Positions 41,840-52,388 of a DNA stretch of 64,000 nucleotides are shown here, piece after piece. Source of the DNA: Nothophaeocryptopus gaeumannii (Eukaryota; Ascomycota; Dothideomycetes; Mycosphaerellales; Mycosphaerellaceae). Both the position numbers and the translations under genes were made by a program. Each line of letters begins with the position of its first letter. Within the stretch, counting starts at the first letter, position 1. The stretch spans positions 2,480,001 through 2,544,000 of the forward strand of contig JASISA010000022.1 of NCBI GenBank assembly GCA_031771865.1, written 5' to 3'. A model generated the notes under the pieces. That model was given only the letters and a program-made list of their open reading frames with translations. It was not told the DNA's origin and ran no database searches.

Positions 41840-42901
41840 ATGTCACCTCCAACCTCGGTCCTTTTCGACGTCAAGGACATTCCAAACGCTGGAAGAGGAG
41901 TCATCGCCGTACAGCCGATCGCAAAGGGCACAACCGTGCATGAGAGTGGACCGCCGGCCGTGCATGTCATCTTCAAGCAATATCGTAAAGAGACTTGCGC
42001 GTACTGCTTCCTCTGGGATCGCGGACGGACTCTGCCCATACGCGACAATGAGCTTGGGAAGGCTTTTTGTTCGTCTGAGTGTCAGTCGAAATGGGTAGAG
42101 GAGGAAGGAGACATTGGCGTGGAGGCATGGAGGGCACTCGCGTCTTTCAACAACAAGAGTCGGAGAAAGAATTCGGACGAAGATATGGCTGAGGTAGCTG
42201 CACCATCCTCGCAAGATATTGGAACAGCATGGCAACATGCAGAAGAGCAGTCGAGGTTGTTGCGGGATAGCCGATATACCTCGACCATGTCAAAACGAGA
42301 TCGCAAGCTCCTGCAAGCCGTGCAGCAGAGACTGTCTCAATCGACAGACCCGGATACCTTGAGCTACTTTCTCTGCGGAGTGCTCTCCCGATATGGGCAT
42401 GCATCTCAGTGGCAGGAGCAGGTTATGGCTCTCGCGATGGACGAGACGCCGTATAAGACTCGGCGAGATCTCGACGACAGCTGCACCTGCTTCCTGCAGT
42501 TGACGTCAATCTTGCCGACCGAGCTACTGCCTTCGCTGACGCCGGAGCTATGCATGAATATTGTACGAGCCGACAATCACAATGCATTTGGCATACGAGG
42601 TGGAGGCGAAGACAGCGAAGAGTATATGGGCTATGGCGTCTATCCCTCTGCGAGCTACTTCAACCACTCTTGCGATCCGAACATCACCAAACAGAGAGTA
42701 GGTCGATCTTGGGTCTTTCGCGCTGCACAAGATATTCAACCTGGCGAAGAATGCTGTATCACATATCTCGGTGGCGATGAGAAGGGTCTCAATCTGGAAG
42801 GACGACATAGCAGGCTTGAAGGAGTCTGGGGCTTTACTTGCGCTTGCCAGAGATGCAAGCGAGAGGCGTCGCCCAGTATAAAACTTGGGCCATCGATGTA
42901 A
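41840..42901 (+). CDS. SET-domain protein (SMYD/Set6-like lysine methyltransferase)
   Basis: Single-exon ORF of 353 residues from the first in-frame ATG (MSPPTSVLFDVKDIP). The SET domain is split as in SMYD proteins: the N-terminal part NAGRGVIAVQPIAKGTTV, then a cysteine-bearing insert (CAYCFLWDRGR...KAFCSSECQSKW, a degenerate MYND-like segment), and the C-terminal part with the S-adenosylmethionine signature YFNHSCDPNITKQ and EECCITYLG, plus post-SET cysteines FTCACQRCKRE. Length is close to yeast Set6. It probably methylates protein lysines; the substrate is unknown. Confidence 0.85.
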   Translation: MSPPTSVLFDVKDIPNAGRGVIAVQPIAKGTTVHESGPPAVHVIFKQYRKETCAYCFLWDRGRTLPIRDNELGKAFCSSECQSKWVEEEGDIGVEAWRALASFNNKSRRKNSDEDMAEVAAPSSQDIGTAWQHAEEQSRLLRDSRYTSTMSKRDRKLLQAVQQRLSQSTDPDTLSYFLCGVLSRYGHASQWQEQVMALAMDETPYKTRRDLDDSCTCFLQLTSILPTELLPSLTPELCMNIVRADNHNAFGIRGGGEDSEEYMGYGVYPSASYFNHSCDPNITKQRVGRSWVFRAAQDIQPGEECCITYLGGDEKGLNLEGRHSRLEGVWGFTCACQRCKREASPSIKLGPSM

Positions 42902-43580
42902 GACAGTGTCCTAGTTTCGTGTCTCTTTCGTTTTGCTGCAAATGCTGAGTGGAAGCCGCCTGCAAATCGCAGAAGTGGTGCCGTGGCTTCGCACTTTCAG
43001 TTTTTCCTGAGCATATCATGCTTTCCTTCAATTCCATCTCGCATACACATCACCTTACAAAGGATTGAAACCATCGTACATATTCTGTTCTCCGACGAGG
43101 AATGCACAGTCTGCACAGCTTCTTCGATCTAGAAATCAACCCTGATATTCCTCTCAAGAATTTCGACCGATCTGTCTGCTACCTAAGCGTCTCGAACTCT
43201 TATTGATCGGTCGACATCAAACTCGACTTTTGCTCTGGGAACGCTACTTTCTTGTTTGAGATGAATCGGAGTATTGCCATTGCGAACTGGAGACGGCTTT
43301 GGTCAGCCATGGCGTACATTAAAATGTCCGGAATAACGATTGAACACAACAACTTTCATGTATCCTTTCGACAGAGAAGCTAGAGCATTTCATGGCCCCT
43401 TGCAGTGTACTGAAGCACCATCCGGTCGATAGAAGCCGCCTCACAAGGATACATTCCTCTCGGTCAGGTCAGCAGCTGTCCTTGCGCCAAGATGCACACT
43501 ATATATTCTATATTGCACCCACCCCACCAATCATCGCCACGGAAATCCACCAGGTCTCCAATCCGCTAGTACTTCTACTA
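42902..43580. other. Intergenic, no supported gene
   Basis: Lies between the SET gene and the tRNA gene. Only very short ORFs; no repeat or conserved motif seen. Confidence 0.5.
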
Positions 43581-43730
43581 TCCCACGTGGCACAATTGGT
43601 CAGCGCGTGAGACTTTTAGACGCCCTTGTGGCTCATAGAGATCTCAAGGTAACCACTAAACCATCCACACATGAATGGTGTAATATGCTGACAACCTCGT
43701 TGGTTGAGAGTTCGAGCCTCTCCGTGGGAG
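43581..43730 (+). tRNA. tRNA-Lys(UUU) with two insertions (canonical intron plus variable-loop insert)
   Basis: Acceptor stem TCCCACG (43581-43587) pairs with CGTGGGA (43723-43729), discriminator G43730. D-arm at 43590-43606 (loop AATTGGTCA, one stem mismatch). Anticodon stem TGAGA (43608-43612) and TCTCA (43642-43646), loop C-T-TTT-A with anticodon TTT at 43615-43617. A 22-nt intron at 43619-43640 is in the usual place after position 37. T-arm GAGAG-TTCGAGC-CTCTC at 43706-43722 supplies the B box; the A box is TGGCACAATTGG. Between anticodon stem and T-arm there are 59 nt instead of about 5, so roughly 54 extra nt (about 43651-43704) sit in the variable loop. It is either a second, non-canonical intron or a disabling insertion. 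A T-run at about 43763-43767 could terminate Pol III. Confidence 0.75.
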
Positions 43731-45374
43731 CTCTTGCGACGTTCAAATCGTCGGCGGCGACGTCCTTTTTGCTCTGGGAAGGGAGAAGATATCGATTCCA
43801 TGCGTTTGGCGAAGTTTCGGGAGAAAATCGATCTTTTGCCTCAGGCTTCAGGTTTCTGGGGAATATGACACAGCCATCATCTTCGGGTGCATTGGTTTGT
43901 GTAGTCTGTGTGTTCTTGCACTGTTCTGAACAGTATTGCGGTTTTGATGTCGAAGAACGATGTCGTTGACGTATACATGTATGATGTCTTGGCGGGCTTC
44001 ATCCGCACTTCAACTTTCACACAAGCCTCTCCGTTTTGATTGAGACTCGCTAAATATCGACGACCGTCTCTCCAACAAATCCGCCAAGCATTGTCAACAT
44101 CACTCCATGTCCTCGGTCGCAGATTTCTAACGACATTGCTTGCAAACACTGTATGTCTCTACTCAAGCCTACATGCGCATCGCACCCCGCTTGAACCTAT
44201 GCAGAGAGTACATATGCTCCCATGCAATGACTACACACCTCCAGGATCCTTGTCGAACGCCAGGTGCGGATAGCGTGAGCAGCGTATTTCTAGTCCTCTG
44301 CGAAAAATCCCGCCGTCGCAACATCGACGAACACACACTGAGCTTCAAAACCTCTTCCTCTCGAGATCGTGGGAGCATGGAACAAAGAATTGGAACTATT
44401 CCCGCGCCTTCCATGACCGAGTCGACGCGAAGCTCGAAATATTGCGTTGCAGGTGCCAGCGGTACCAATGCACCCGACTTCAAGCCTCTCTGGGTCTTTG
44501 CCACGAGAACTGTATTTACAGAGCATTGGAGTTGGCCTGCTCCTGGAATCGTGGAAACCAGAAACAAACTACCCATAACTTTATCCATAGCTCCCTGCCA
44601 GATGAATTGAACCCGCACGATCAAATTGGGCCTCAGTACCGTTGTCTTCGTACTCACGCTAGAACTGAATGCTTTTGTCTGTTGTCCCGGAAGATCCTAC
44701 ACCAGTCGATTCCAGTCTAGTCCACAAAGAAAGCCGTCAGTGTTGGAGGACCAGGTTGGTGTGTATTTCATCCTTTGCTACTATTCGGCCGACGAACACT
44801 TCATCTGCCTCTCCGCGCTTATGTACTTACTCTCTGCTTCAGTTCAACTATGGTGACATCCAATCAGGTGATCAACATGCTTTTCACTTGCCATAATTCA
44901 CTGCCCCATGCATCTACTGATGGAGATACCATCAAGACGTATCAACAAGTCTCGGTCCCGAACACACGCACAGCAAGGACGTTTTCGACTTCTATTCATG
45001 TCACCAGCACTCCGTTCTCTGCAACTTCGCTACGTACCGTAGCAGCGGAAGCGCGACTAGTGCCGTGTGCCATCGAAACAGCTTTAGAGAGACTTCACTC
45101 TGTTCAACGGCTTCGTAAAATCGCATGGCGAGATTTCCGGATGAAAATGTTTCAATCACATCAATGCAAGGTCAGCTACCCTTGTCTCGAGTACTCTGTG
45201 CTAAAACAAATTGTCACACGCCAGCGCACCAGCAGCGCAAGCAGTGCCGTGTGCAATTGAAGCAGCGTTTGAGACACGCAGAACTCTCTTCAATAACTTT
45301 GCAAGCTTACATAGCAAGATTCTAAGTGATAATGTTCACCCACACCGGTAGGAGGTGAGGAGCAGTCCTTCGCT
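43731..45374. other. Intergenic, no supported gene
   Basis: About 1.6 kb without RIP and without a credible gene. ORFs up to about 160 codons occur in conflicting frames on both strands and show no domain. Confidence 0.45.
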
Positions 45375-46222
45375 ATGATGGAGTATGTGTGCAAAGCCAT
45401 GGATGATAGCGCCGACCTTACCGAGATGAACGCCACTTTGTACCGAGAAGAGATGTTCGAGAACCTACGCCGCAGCCTGCGAGGTCTACTCGCGGTTTCC
45501 TTTCGATCTTTCGCACTGATTTCGGTACAAAAGAAAACTCCGCTACTCCCCTTCCGGACGACTTGAGCGCAGCTCAGACCAATCGTAAAGCCACCTGCAA
45601 GGACCTGCGCAATGAGCACAAGAGAGGTCAGAAACAGGTCATGATAGAGGAGCAGGAAGCGTTAGTTACAGAAGAAGTCTGCTGGAGTTTGAGGCGAAGA
45701 GCTGAGGACCTGTTCGACACAATTTGGTCTCTCAACGTGGACAACAAAGATAGTCAAGTCGATGCTTTGCTTGATTTGGAGGCTGTCGAATAATACCTCG
45801 ACACGGCGAAAGCTCCTGGAGCGGGCTGCGCGGATATGCAGGAGAGTGTCACGGTGCAGGTCACTGATCAAGGACTAGGCATGGACGACGAGGCTAGTCT
45901 TAAGCTTCCGAAGAAGGTCTCGGGCATGATCTCCAAGAAGCAATCGAACCTGCCTTATGTCGTGTACGAGATCAACCCAGCCGCTTCCAAGAAAGAGAAG
46001 AACAAGCACCACCGAGCTAGCAAGCTGGAGAAGCAACTGAAAGGCGCTGCTGCTCATATTCGCAACAATCAAATCGAGCAGCTCTTCAAAATCGCCTGCT
46101 CGATGGCTTGTCCCATCTGCAAGGTGGTCGACGACGAGTTCGACTTCAACCCAACTGTGTTCACCAAGTTCAGTCCATTTTGGGCCCACTTGCAGAGTCA
46201 GCATGCCGAGCAAATCGTCTAA
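45375..46222 (+). pseudogene. Decayed gene with C2H2-like zinc finger
   Basis: Three open pieces follow one another. 45375-45566 encodes MMEYVCKAMDDSADLTEMNATLYREEMF; 45563-45793 encodes charged helical sequence (RKATCKDLRNEHKRG, EEVCWSLRRRAEDLFDTIWSL). An in-frame TAA at 45791-45793 is followed in the same frame by YLDTAKAPGAGCAD and the 128-codon piece 45836-46222. The last piece has a basic region (KKEKNKHHRASKLEKQLK) and CPIC...HLQSQH, a C2H2-like finger with a long loop. The stop plus a frame change near 45,545 suggest a broken gene; an unrecognised intron is the alternative. Confidence 0.45.
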
Positions 46223-46519
46223 CTCGAATGCTTCGTTTTATCGCGGTTGGCAAGGGGAGCTGGAATACTCGCTTTAGCGATTTCAGAAAGGTCAGCGCAG
46301 CTGTGTAAAGCCATTGAAGAAATCTGAGGTAGCATGTGTCTTGGAAAACTTTACCTAGTGCATACGTGTAATAGACAAGTACAAATAACAATCGCATTTC
46401 GCTTCATACGATGATACCGCCCCGGGTTGGACCATTAGATAAGGAGCATTCATGTGAAAAGATTGCAATCATCCAAGAAAAAGTAGCGTCCTTGGAGATT
46501 GCAAACCTCCAGTCGTGGA

Positions 46520-47479
46520 TCATACGTGCTCCATCGGCATTACAGGCTCATCAAGACGAGCAGCAGTATATGCTCGTGCTTTCTCAATCCGCTCCGAACT
46601 GTTTGTCTTCATACGATCCGGCATCCGAGGTCGACTGCGACTCCGAGATGATGCTCTGCGTGCCCTGTGGCTTGCTTTCTGCTTCATCTTCATCAAGCCA
46701 GCCCCGTAGTAATGTGTCATCTCAATACCAGTACACTTGAAACCTGCGAAAAGCCAAAGTCAGCAATCTATTACCATTTCATGAATGATGTTCTGCTCAC
46801 CTTTCTGCTTGAAAAACTCTTCATTAGGCTGTTGAGTGCCGAGTATAGTCCGAACACAACCTGCTTGATCTGCAAGCCGATCTAACTGCTCAAGCATTCT
46901 CAGCCCCAGATTCTTTCCGCTTTGCCCTTCACCGATTATCAAGTCCTCCACGTGGCCGACAAGGCTCATAGCACCAGCGAGTTTTCGTTCGATTATCAGT
47001 GTCCCAGAACAGCATATTCGTCCGTCGCTGTCCGTAATGACAATGATGGTATAGGTATCAGCTCTGGATCGATAGTACTCGCATATCTCGTCCCAAGCTT
47101 CAACTGCAATTGGCCCAACTTGCTTCATCTTGCAGTAGCCTCGGTGGTAGTCGCCTCGTTGCAAAGATCGCATGTGGTGACCGTTCGGCAGCTTGTCTTC
47201 AATGCCTTGATCGACCAAAACCGAAAATATCGGTGCATCGGCCGGCGGTAGTCCAGGCAGCTTGTCAGGTTCCCCGATTCCATAATCAAGTACCAACCCT
47301 CCGAAAGCGCGTGCCATCTTGGAGTCTTCTAAGCGTTTCGCGTTTGGATCATGCTCTTTTGGCTTTGGTACGAGGCCAGCGATGACTTCGCTTGGGTTTG
47401 CGATTGCTCGCGCTATGCGACTCCCTTTGCGCTTGTGTGTCTCGCCGTGGATATGTTGGCTAGAGCTCGAGACGAACAT
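46520..47479 (-). CDS. GNAT acetyltransferase, divergent GNA1-like (glucosamine-6-phosphate N-acetyltransferase)
   Basis: Two exons, 47479-46801 and 46743-46520, with a 57-bp intron (GTGAGC...CGCAG), encode 300 residues. Residues about 100-230 align by eye with GNA1: RSLQRGDYHRGY, CSGTLIIERKL, VGHVEDLII, the acetyl-CoA loop GQSGKNLGLRML and, across the splice, NEEFFKQKGFKCTGIEMTHYY. GNA1 makes GlcNAc-6-phosphate for chitin and glycans in the cytosol. Oddities: about 100 extra N-terminal and 60 extra C-terminal residues (RARRASSRSRSRPR), and weak agreement at usually invariant sites (VRTILGTQQ where GNA1 has a Cys-Ser segment). Probably a diverged paralogue rather than the housekeeping enzyme. 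Confidence 0.7.
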
Positions 47480-47817
47480 CGTGACGGGTAGATTCGTATC
47501 GGGCCTCGACTGTTTCCCTGCTCAGGTGTTTGGCATCCGATGTAGGTTGAGACGCCTTCTTATGCTCTTCTTCGCAGAACGGCGATGAGGTCGAAGTTAT
47601 GTAACGCATCGCGGGATGATTGTGGCGCATTGATCTCCACAGACCTCAGTGCAAGCCTGGATAGGCATAGCTTCAAACGTTTCCAAAGGCTAAATCAGCC
47701 ATTCGAGCGCCAAGACCACCTCGACCCAAGCATGTGAAATGATACGCAGCGGGTACTAAGCCACAACTAGCAGGAAGGAAGAAGTCTGACAGGAATAGCT
47801 CAGCGACCGTTCCATCA
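47480..47817. other. Short intergenic gap
   Basis: Upstream of the GNA1-like gene and downstream of the Mtc5/WDR59 gene, both on the minus strand. Nothing recognisable. Confidence 0.5.
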
Positions 47818-50800
47818 TCACCAGGAGTCGCCCTGAACCCTTGCTCGTAGGAAAAGAGGGTCGGTGAGACTTCCCTTCTTCTTGAATCGAGGTCGAGCAA
47901 CCGCTTCAGCATAAGTGCGTGGTGCTTCATCCTCATCAGGTTCAGCAAGGTCGTATTGAATGTCTTCAACAGCAGTGCAATCACATCCGCAGCCTGAAGG
48001 GCAGGCAAACGGCGCATCTCCGTATGCGGCCAGAAGGTCATCCAAACAACTCGGATGTGTCGTGTGCAAACAGCCCGGACAGAGTTGTTTAGCAGCCTGA
48101 ATTACGCAGAAGCAGATGGCACATGTCGGCCTCGCGCCTGATGGCTCGCTGCAAGTGACAGCTTGCAACGAAGGGGAGTTGGAAGCAAATACTCTGTTCA
48201 CTCCGCCGGTCGAGAGATTGTCCAGCTCCGTAGCTTCGATTATCATGTCCCACGAACGTAACTGCTCAGCATAGGAATTGCGCCAGAGTTGAGCCTTCTC
48301 AGCATATGCTGGACGCGACTGGAAGCCGTTGAGTGAAGCACCAGGCTCATCGAAGAAATCATTGCCAGTCTTCCAAGTGAACGACACGCCTTCACTCTTT
48401 TTCGGTGTGCGAGGCAGGCTGGCATCATCAATTGTCTTGTCGCTGTCGTACGTGTCATCCTCTTGGGCAAGGCTTAGACTCCGTTGGCTGTTTTCGGGTG
48501 TGTCTATTGCAGAGGCGAAGGACACTGATTTGCTCCAGCTCCCCACTATGTTATTCGGCAAGCTAGATGACAGCTTGTTGCCTGGGCTTCCAGCCATTTT
48601 CTTGATAGGTGGAGATGACCCATAGCCTGCAAGTTTGTCGGCTATGTTCTGAGCGTGGTGCTTGAAGGTTGCACCGAAGCTACCGCGATGATTCTCTGGA
48701 CTAATGGAACCCGACGTCGAAAGGAGGGATGCTTGTCTGTTGAGAGCAGGATAAGCGAAAGGCGGTGTACTCGATGTGGAGTCGACGAACGCTGTGGGTG
48801 GTATCGAGGTATTCCAAGAAGAGCTGTGGGAAATTTCAAGTTTAATGGGAGAATCATCGCTGGTGCTCATTGCGGTTGTTTCAGATTCAGTGCGCAGAAG
48901 TGGTATGCCGGATTGAACCCTGGTAGCGACGAAGGAGCTTTCGCGATTGAGAACGCTGTTGACGAATGAGCCGGTCGGTATCCCGAGTGCTATCTTGAGA
49001 GCACGTTCGTTCGTCTCAGACACCCATTCCAACAATGCGGAAACGCATGCAAGGATTTGCACGTCTGCTTGTCTCTCCGCCCATGCTAATAGTCGATCCA
49101 CTGCCCAATTGCCAAGCGGATGCTGATGGGTCCAAAGATCTCCTGTGACAGGCTGGACAACACGATTGATGTATTGAGGATTCGTCGAAGCGTTGCGAGA
49201 TAGGGTTGGTCTCTGATGCAGCGTGGCCATGCCATCTTCCAGTGCTGGTGCATGCCCATCAAATTTCTTTTGCTCTGTCAGCAAGGCTACCATCCGCCAA
49301 AGACTCGCTACTTCTTTCAAGCCCGCAGCATCGGCAAAGTTGGCGTTGGCGTCGCAGAGTTCTGCTATTGCCTCGTCGCTCTCGGCGTACAGTTGGTATT
49401 CCTCGGCCAGCGCTCTCCGAGTCGGTACGAAAGATTCTATCTCGCGGACGGTAACATGGAGTTTCTGTTGGCCTCCGATCGTGAAGAACGATGTCTTTAG
49501 TGGTGAGATCTTCGATGACCATGAAGGCTTAGTATCGAATGATGAAGCGTGTATGGAGAGACGCGGTGCTGCGTTGCTACGCTCACCATGCGATGCACCG
49601 CTCTCTGAGTCGGACACTGAGATCGTACTCGTCTGCGCATAAGATGCCAGGTTGCCAAAGCTTGGGAAAAGCCTTCTGACGTCTGAGCCCTGTCGTGGCC
49701 TGGTTCCAGTATCGTTCTCCGCGAGGTCGTCCATTATCGTTACCGCCTTCGGCTTCGCAGGGAAAAAGGTGATCAGATGACCATTAGGAGCGAACACAGC
49801 GCCGCACGTGCGTGGTAGCGGAACATTGACACCCCCTGGCAGAAACGAGCCACTGCCCTGCATATGGTCCGCGTACGTCTCATCGTCAGAGTCACTGTCG
49901 TCGTTGGGCAGGGACTTGACAGAATCAAATGATGCGCGTGGTGGAAGCCGCATTGTCTCATCAAGTGGCGTGATGGTACCCAAGTCCGCCTTGCGGGCCG
50001 GTATGCTGGGTGACAGGAACGGCATTGGAGAATCCTGTTCGTCGTCACCGTCGCCTGCTTTGGGTAGCTCTAAGCTAGCTGTCATGGATGGTGGCTCCAG
50101 CTTATCGTTGTTTCCTGCATGTTTCGTCCTACGCTCAGCTCTGCGTCTCTTCGCAGATGACCAGCGCCGCAACAATCCTTGACCGCTTCCGAGTGATGCG
50201 TTTGGGAGAGATTGCGGGACTCTGTGGAAGACACTCAGTTCTGGCTTCATACCTGGCCTCGCCGAGATTTGAGCATCAGAGGAGTGCACGCGTTCAGCTT
50301 TACTCCAAATTGCTCTCATGCTAGCCTCCCAACCCATGGCATCTAATACGGGAGGTGGAATCTCGAAAGCCTGTATCTCCGTGTCGAGACAGGCAACTAC
50401 TTCCATCATGTTGTCTCGAACGCGGAGAGTGAAACAGTCCACTGATCTATCGAGGCGTAAGCGCCAATGCTCAGTAGGAGTATTCTGTTCGGCGGAGAAG
50501 GTTACGAAGAACAACACGTGGCCAAGGTGTGGCAACACGATCAATCCGTTCTTTCCAACAAGCAAGGCTTGAGAAATCCAGAACCCAAGGTCGAAGTCCG
50601 AGGCGGGCATGTATCCGACATCTTCAAGCCGGCCAAGCACGGTGCCTTCTTCATCGCTCTGGCTGCTGTCTCCCAGCAGTGGCACTATTGATCTGAAAGT
50701 CTTGAGTGCTGCATGCACATCGTAGACTGACACAGATCCATTAGAAGAAATACCAATCACGCGAGTGGGGTCACTAGAGAACCAGCGAAGCGCCTTGATC

Positions 50801-51540
50801 TCGGCTTCCTTGGACCTGGTGACGAGCACAGGTCGTAAGCTTGGCAGTGCCCATACAGAGATGCAGTCTTTGTGGCAACCGGCAATGATGTCCGGATCAT
50901 GTGGATGAAAGACAACGTGGATGAAAGCGCCATGGAAGGCCCGTAGGTGGTGAATAGGACGCGAAGGTTGGTCGAGAGACCAGACGCAAATGCTTCCGTC
51001 GACGCAGCCTGTGGCGACGATCCCGGGCCTGGACCTCGGGAAGGCCAACGAAGTGATAATTCGTCCACTGCCTTTCAGCGAGTGCTTCACCTTCTTGGTC
51101 TCGACATCGAACACCAGCAGCTGGATGCCCGTGGCTATTGCGATCAGACTAGGCTGTGTCTGACTAAAGGACAATACAGGCTCGAACCATGGGCGGCCCT
51201 CTTCATACCGGAAAAGACGCTTGTACTCTTGATGGTCGTTTGAGAGTCTTCGGGCAAACACTCCGCGGCCGTCTGCGTAAGCGGTATATTGGGCGTTGAC
51301 AGCATATGTTGCCGCCGGTTTCGTGCTCACGTGCTTCCTCGGCTCCCAATCGTGTATATCGGCGGTCCATTCCGGGCTCCCCAGCTCCATGAAGACGATG
51401 TCGCATGTGTTAGCTGCATCTCCGGTCAGGATGTGAGATGAAAGTGTTGAAGCACATGCTGTGAAGTGCAAATGAAGGTTGTGCTGTTGAAGTCGCGGTC
51501 GGATGGCGCTCGTGGACGCGTCTGCCAAGATCAATGACAT
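47818..51540 (-). CDS. MTC5: Mtc5/WDR59-like subunit of the SEA (GATOR2) complex
   Basis: Single-exon ORF. The open frame begins further upstream without an ATG; ATG 51540 (MSLILADAST) gives 1240 residues, while 51636, 51594 and 51390 are other in-frame ATGs. An N-terminal WD40 propeller (SGRIITSLAFPRSRPGIVATGCVDGSICVWSL; FIHVVFHPHDPDIIAGCHKDCISVWAL) leads to a disordered centre. An alpha-helical part (EYQLYAESDEAIAELCDANANFADAAGL; HPLGNWAVDRLLAWAERQADVQILACV) follows, then a C-terminal RING-like zinc domain (PTCAICFCVIQAAKQLCPGC...FACPSGCGCDC) matching the WDR59 ending. The complex sits at the vacuole and controls TORC1 signalling. The head-to-head neighbour is UBC13. Confidence 0.75.
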   Translation of the reverse strand: MSLILADASTSAIRPRLQQHNLHLHFTACASTLSSHILTGDAANTCDIVFMELGSPEWTADIHDWEPRKHVSTKPAATYAVNAQYTAYADGRGVFARRLSNDHQEYKRLFRYEEGRPWFEPVLSFSQTQPSLIAIATGIQLLVFDVETKKVKHSLKGSGRIITSLAFPRSRPGIVATGCVDGSICVWSLDQPSRPIHHLRAFHGAFIHVVFHPHDPDIIAGCHKDCISVWALPSLRPVLVTRSKEAEIKALRWFSSDPTRVIGISSNGSVSVYDVHAALKTFRSIVPLLGDSSQSDEEGTVLGRLEDVGYMPASDFDLGFWISQALLVGKNGLIVLPHLGHVLFFVTFSAEQNTPTEHWRLRLDRSVDCFTLRVRDNMMEVVACLDTEIQAFEIPPPVLDAMGWEASMRAIWSKAERVHSSDAQISARPGMKPELSVFHRVPQSLPNASLGSGQGLLRRWSSAKRRRAERRTKHAGNNDKLEPPSMTASLELPKAGDGDDEQDSPMPFLSPSIPARKADLGTITPLDETMRLPPRASFDSVKSLPNDDSDSDDETYADHMQGSGSFLPGGVNVPLPRTCGAVFAPNGHLITFFPAKPKAVTIMDDLAENDTGTRPRQGSDVRRLFPSFGNLASYAQTSTISVSDSESGASHGERSNAAPRLSIHASSFDTKPSWSSKISPLKTSFFTIGGQQKLHVTVREIESFVPTRRALAEEYQLYAESDEAIAELCDANANFADAAGLKEVASLWRMVALLTEQKKFDGHAPALEDGMATLHQRPTLSRNASTNPQYINRVVQPVTGDLWTHQHPLGNWAVDRLLAWAERQADVQILACVSALLEWVSETNERALKIALGIPTGSFVNSVLNRESSFVATRVQSGIPLLRTESETTAMSTSDDSPIKLEISHSSSWNTSIPPTAFVDSTSSTPPFAYPALNRQASLLSTSGSISPENHRGSFGATFKHHAQNIADKLAGYGSSPPIKKMAGSPGNKLSSSLPNNIVGSWSKSVSFASAIDTPENSQRSLSLAQEDDTYDSDKTIDDASLPRTPKKSEGVSFTWKTGNDFFDEPGASLNGFQSRPAYAEKAQLWRNSYAEQLRSWDMIIEATELDNLSTGGVNRVFASNSPSLQAVTCSEPSGARPTCAICFCVIQAAKQLCPGCLHTTHPSCLDDLLAAYGDAPFACPSGCGCDCTAVEDIQYDLAEPDEDEAPRTYAEAVARPRFKKKGSLTDPLFLRARVQGDSW

Positions 51541-51808
51541 CGGGCCGAAGCCAAGGCTTCGATGAGACTGCGACTGAAACATCGAACACTCCATCAGACA
51601 CACGCATACAGCATACAGCACCAGAGACGTTTGCATTGCACCACCAGACTCATTTGCCCTCTTTCGCGACCGTGCGACAGCAATCCGTCCAGTCCAGCCT
51701 GTGCCGCCTGGAGCGCACCATAAGTACCAGCCTTCATCATCAAACAAGGCACCAACGCCAGATAACGACTGCTACAAACACACGACCAACTCTCCGACTG
51801 TTCTCACA

Positions 51809-52388
51809 ATGTCGGCGCCCCTCCCGAAGCGAATCATCAAAGAGACGGAGAGACTGCAAAATGAACCAGTCCCGGGTATATCAGCGCAGCCTCACGACGA
51901 CAACGCACGGTACTTCGATGTCATGGTAGAGGGCCCAGGCGGAAGCTGTTACGAAGGTATGAAACGAGACAGGCTTGTGAGTTTGGCTTCGTCTGAGAAC
52001 ACGGCACTGACGCTCGTCCAGGTGGCGTATTCAAGCTCGAGCTTTTTCTTCCCGACGACTATCCCATGTGCCCACCCCGCATACGATTCCTCACTCGCAT
52101 CTACCACCCGAACATAGACCGCCTTGGCCGCATCTGCCTCGATGTACTGAAGAATAACTGGTCACCTGCATTGCAGATCCGAACGATCCTGCTGAGCATA
52201 CAAGCGCTGCTAGGCGCACCAAACCCGGAGGACCCGTTGAACGAGGCTGTTGCGAAGCAGTGGAAGGTACACATAACTTGTGCGAGACGCGGACACGATC
52301 ATAGTTCTGACAGCGTGCGTAGGAGAACCAGCCAGAGGCAATCAAGACGGCACGCGAATGGACGAAGCTCTACGCTCAGCCACAGTAG
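51809..52388 (+). CDS. UBC13: Ubiquitin-conjugating enzyme E2, Ubc13 type
   Basis: Three exons (51809-51956, 52022-52266, 52323-52388) encode 152 residues, the usual Ubc13 length. Introns are 65 and 56 bp with GT-AG ends. The core E2 fold is complete: MSAPLPKRIIKETERLQNEPVPGI, the HPN triad in YHPNIDRLG, catalytic Cys in GRICLDVLKNNWSPALQIRT, and the last helix ending REWTKLYAQPQ. With an Mms2-type partner, Ubc13 builds Lys63-linked chains in error-free post-replication repair. Divergent from the MTC5 gene. Confidence 0.95.

Noticed and set aside
43641..43730. Reading the tRNA with one long intron covering everything between A37 and the T-arm
   Set aside because: No sequence next to the T-arm can pair with TGAGA of the anticodon stem; TCTCA at 43642-43646 is the only match, so two insertions are needed.
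46411..46740. Plus-strand ORF of 109 codons
   Set aside because: Antisense to exon 2 of the GNA1-like gene, whose splice join restores conserved GNAT sequence.
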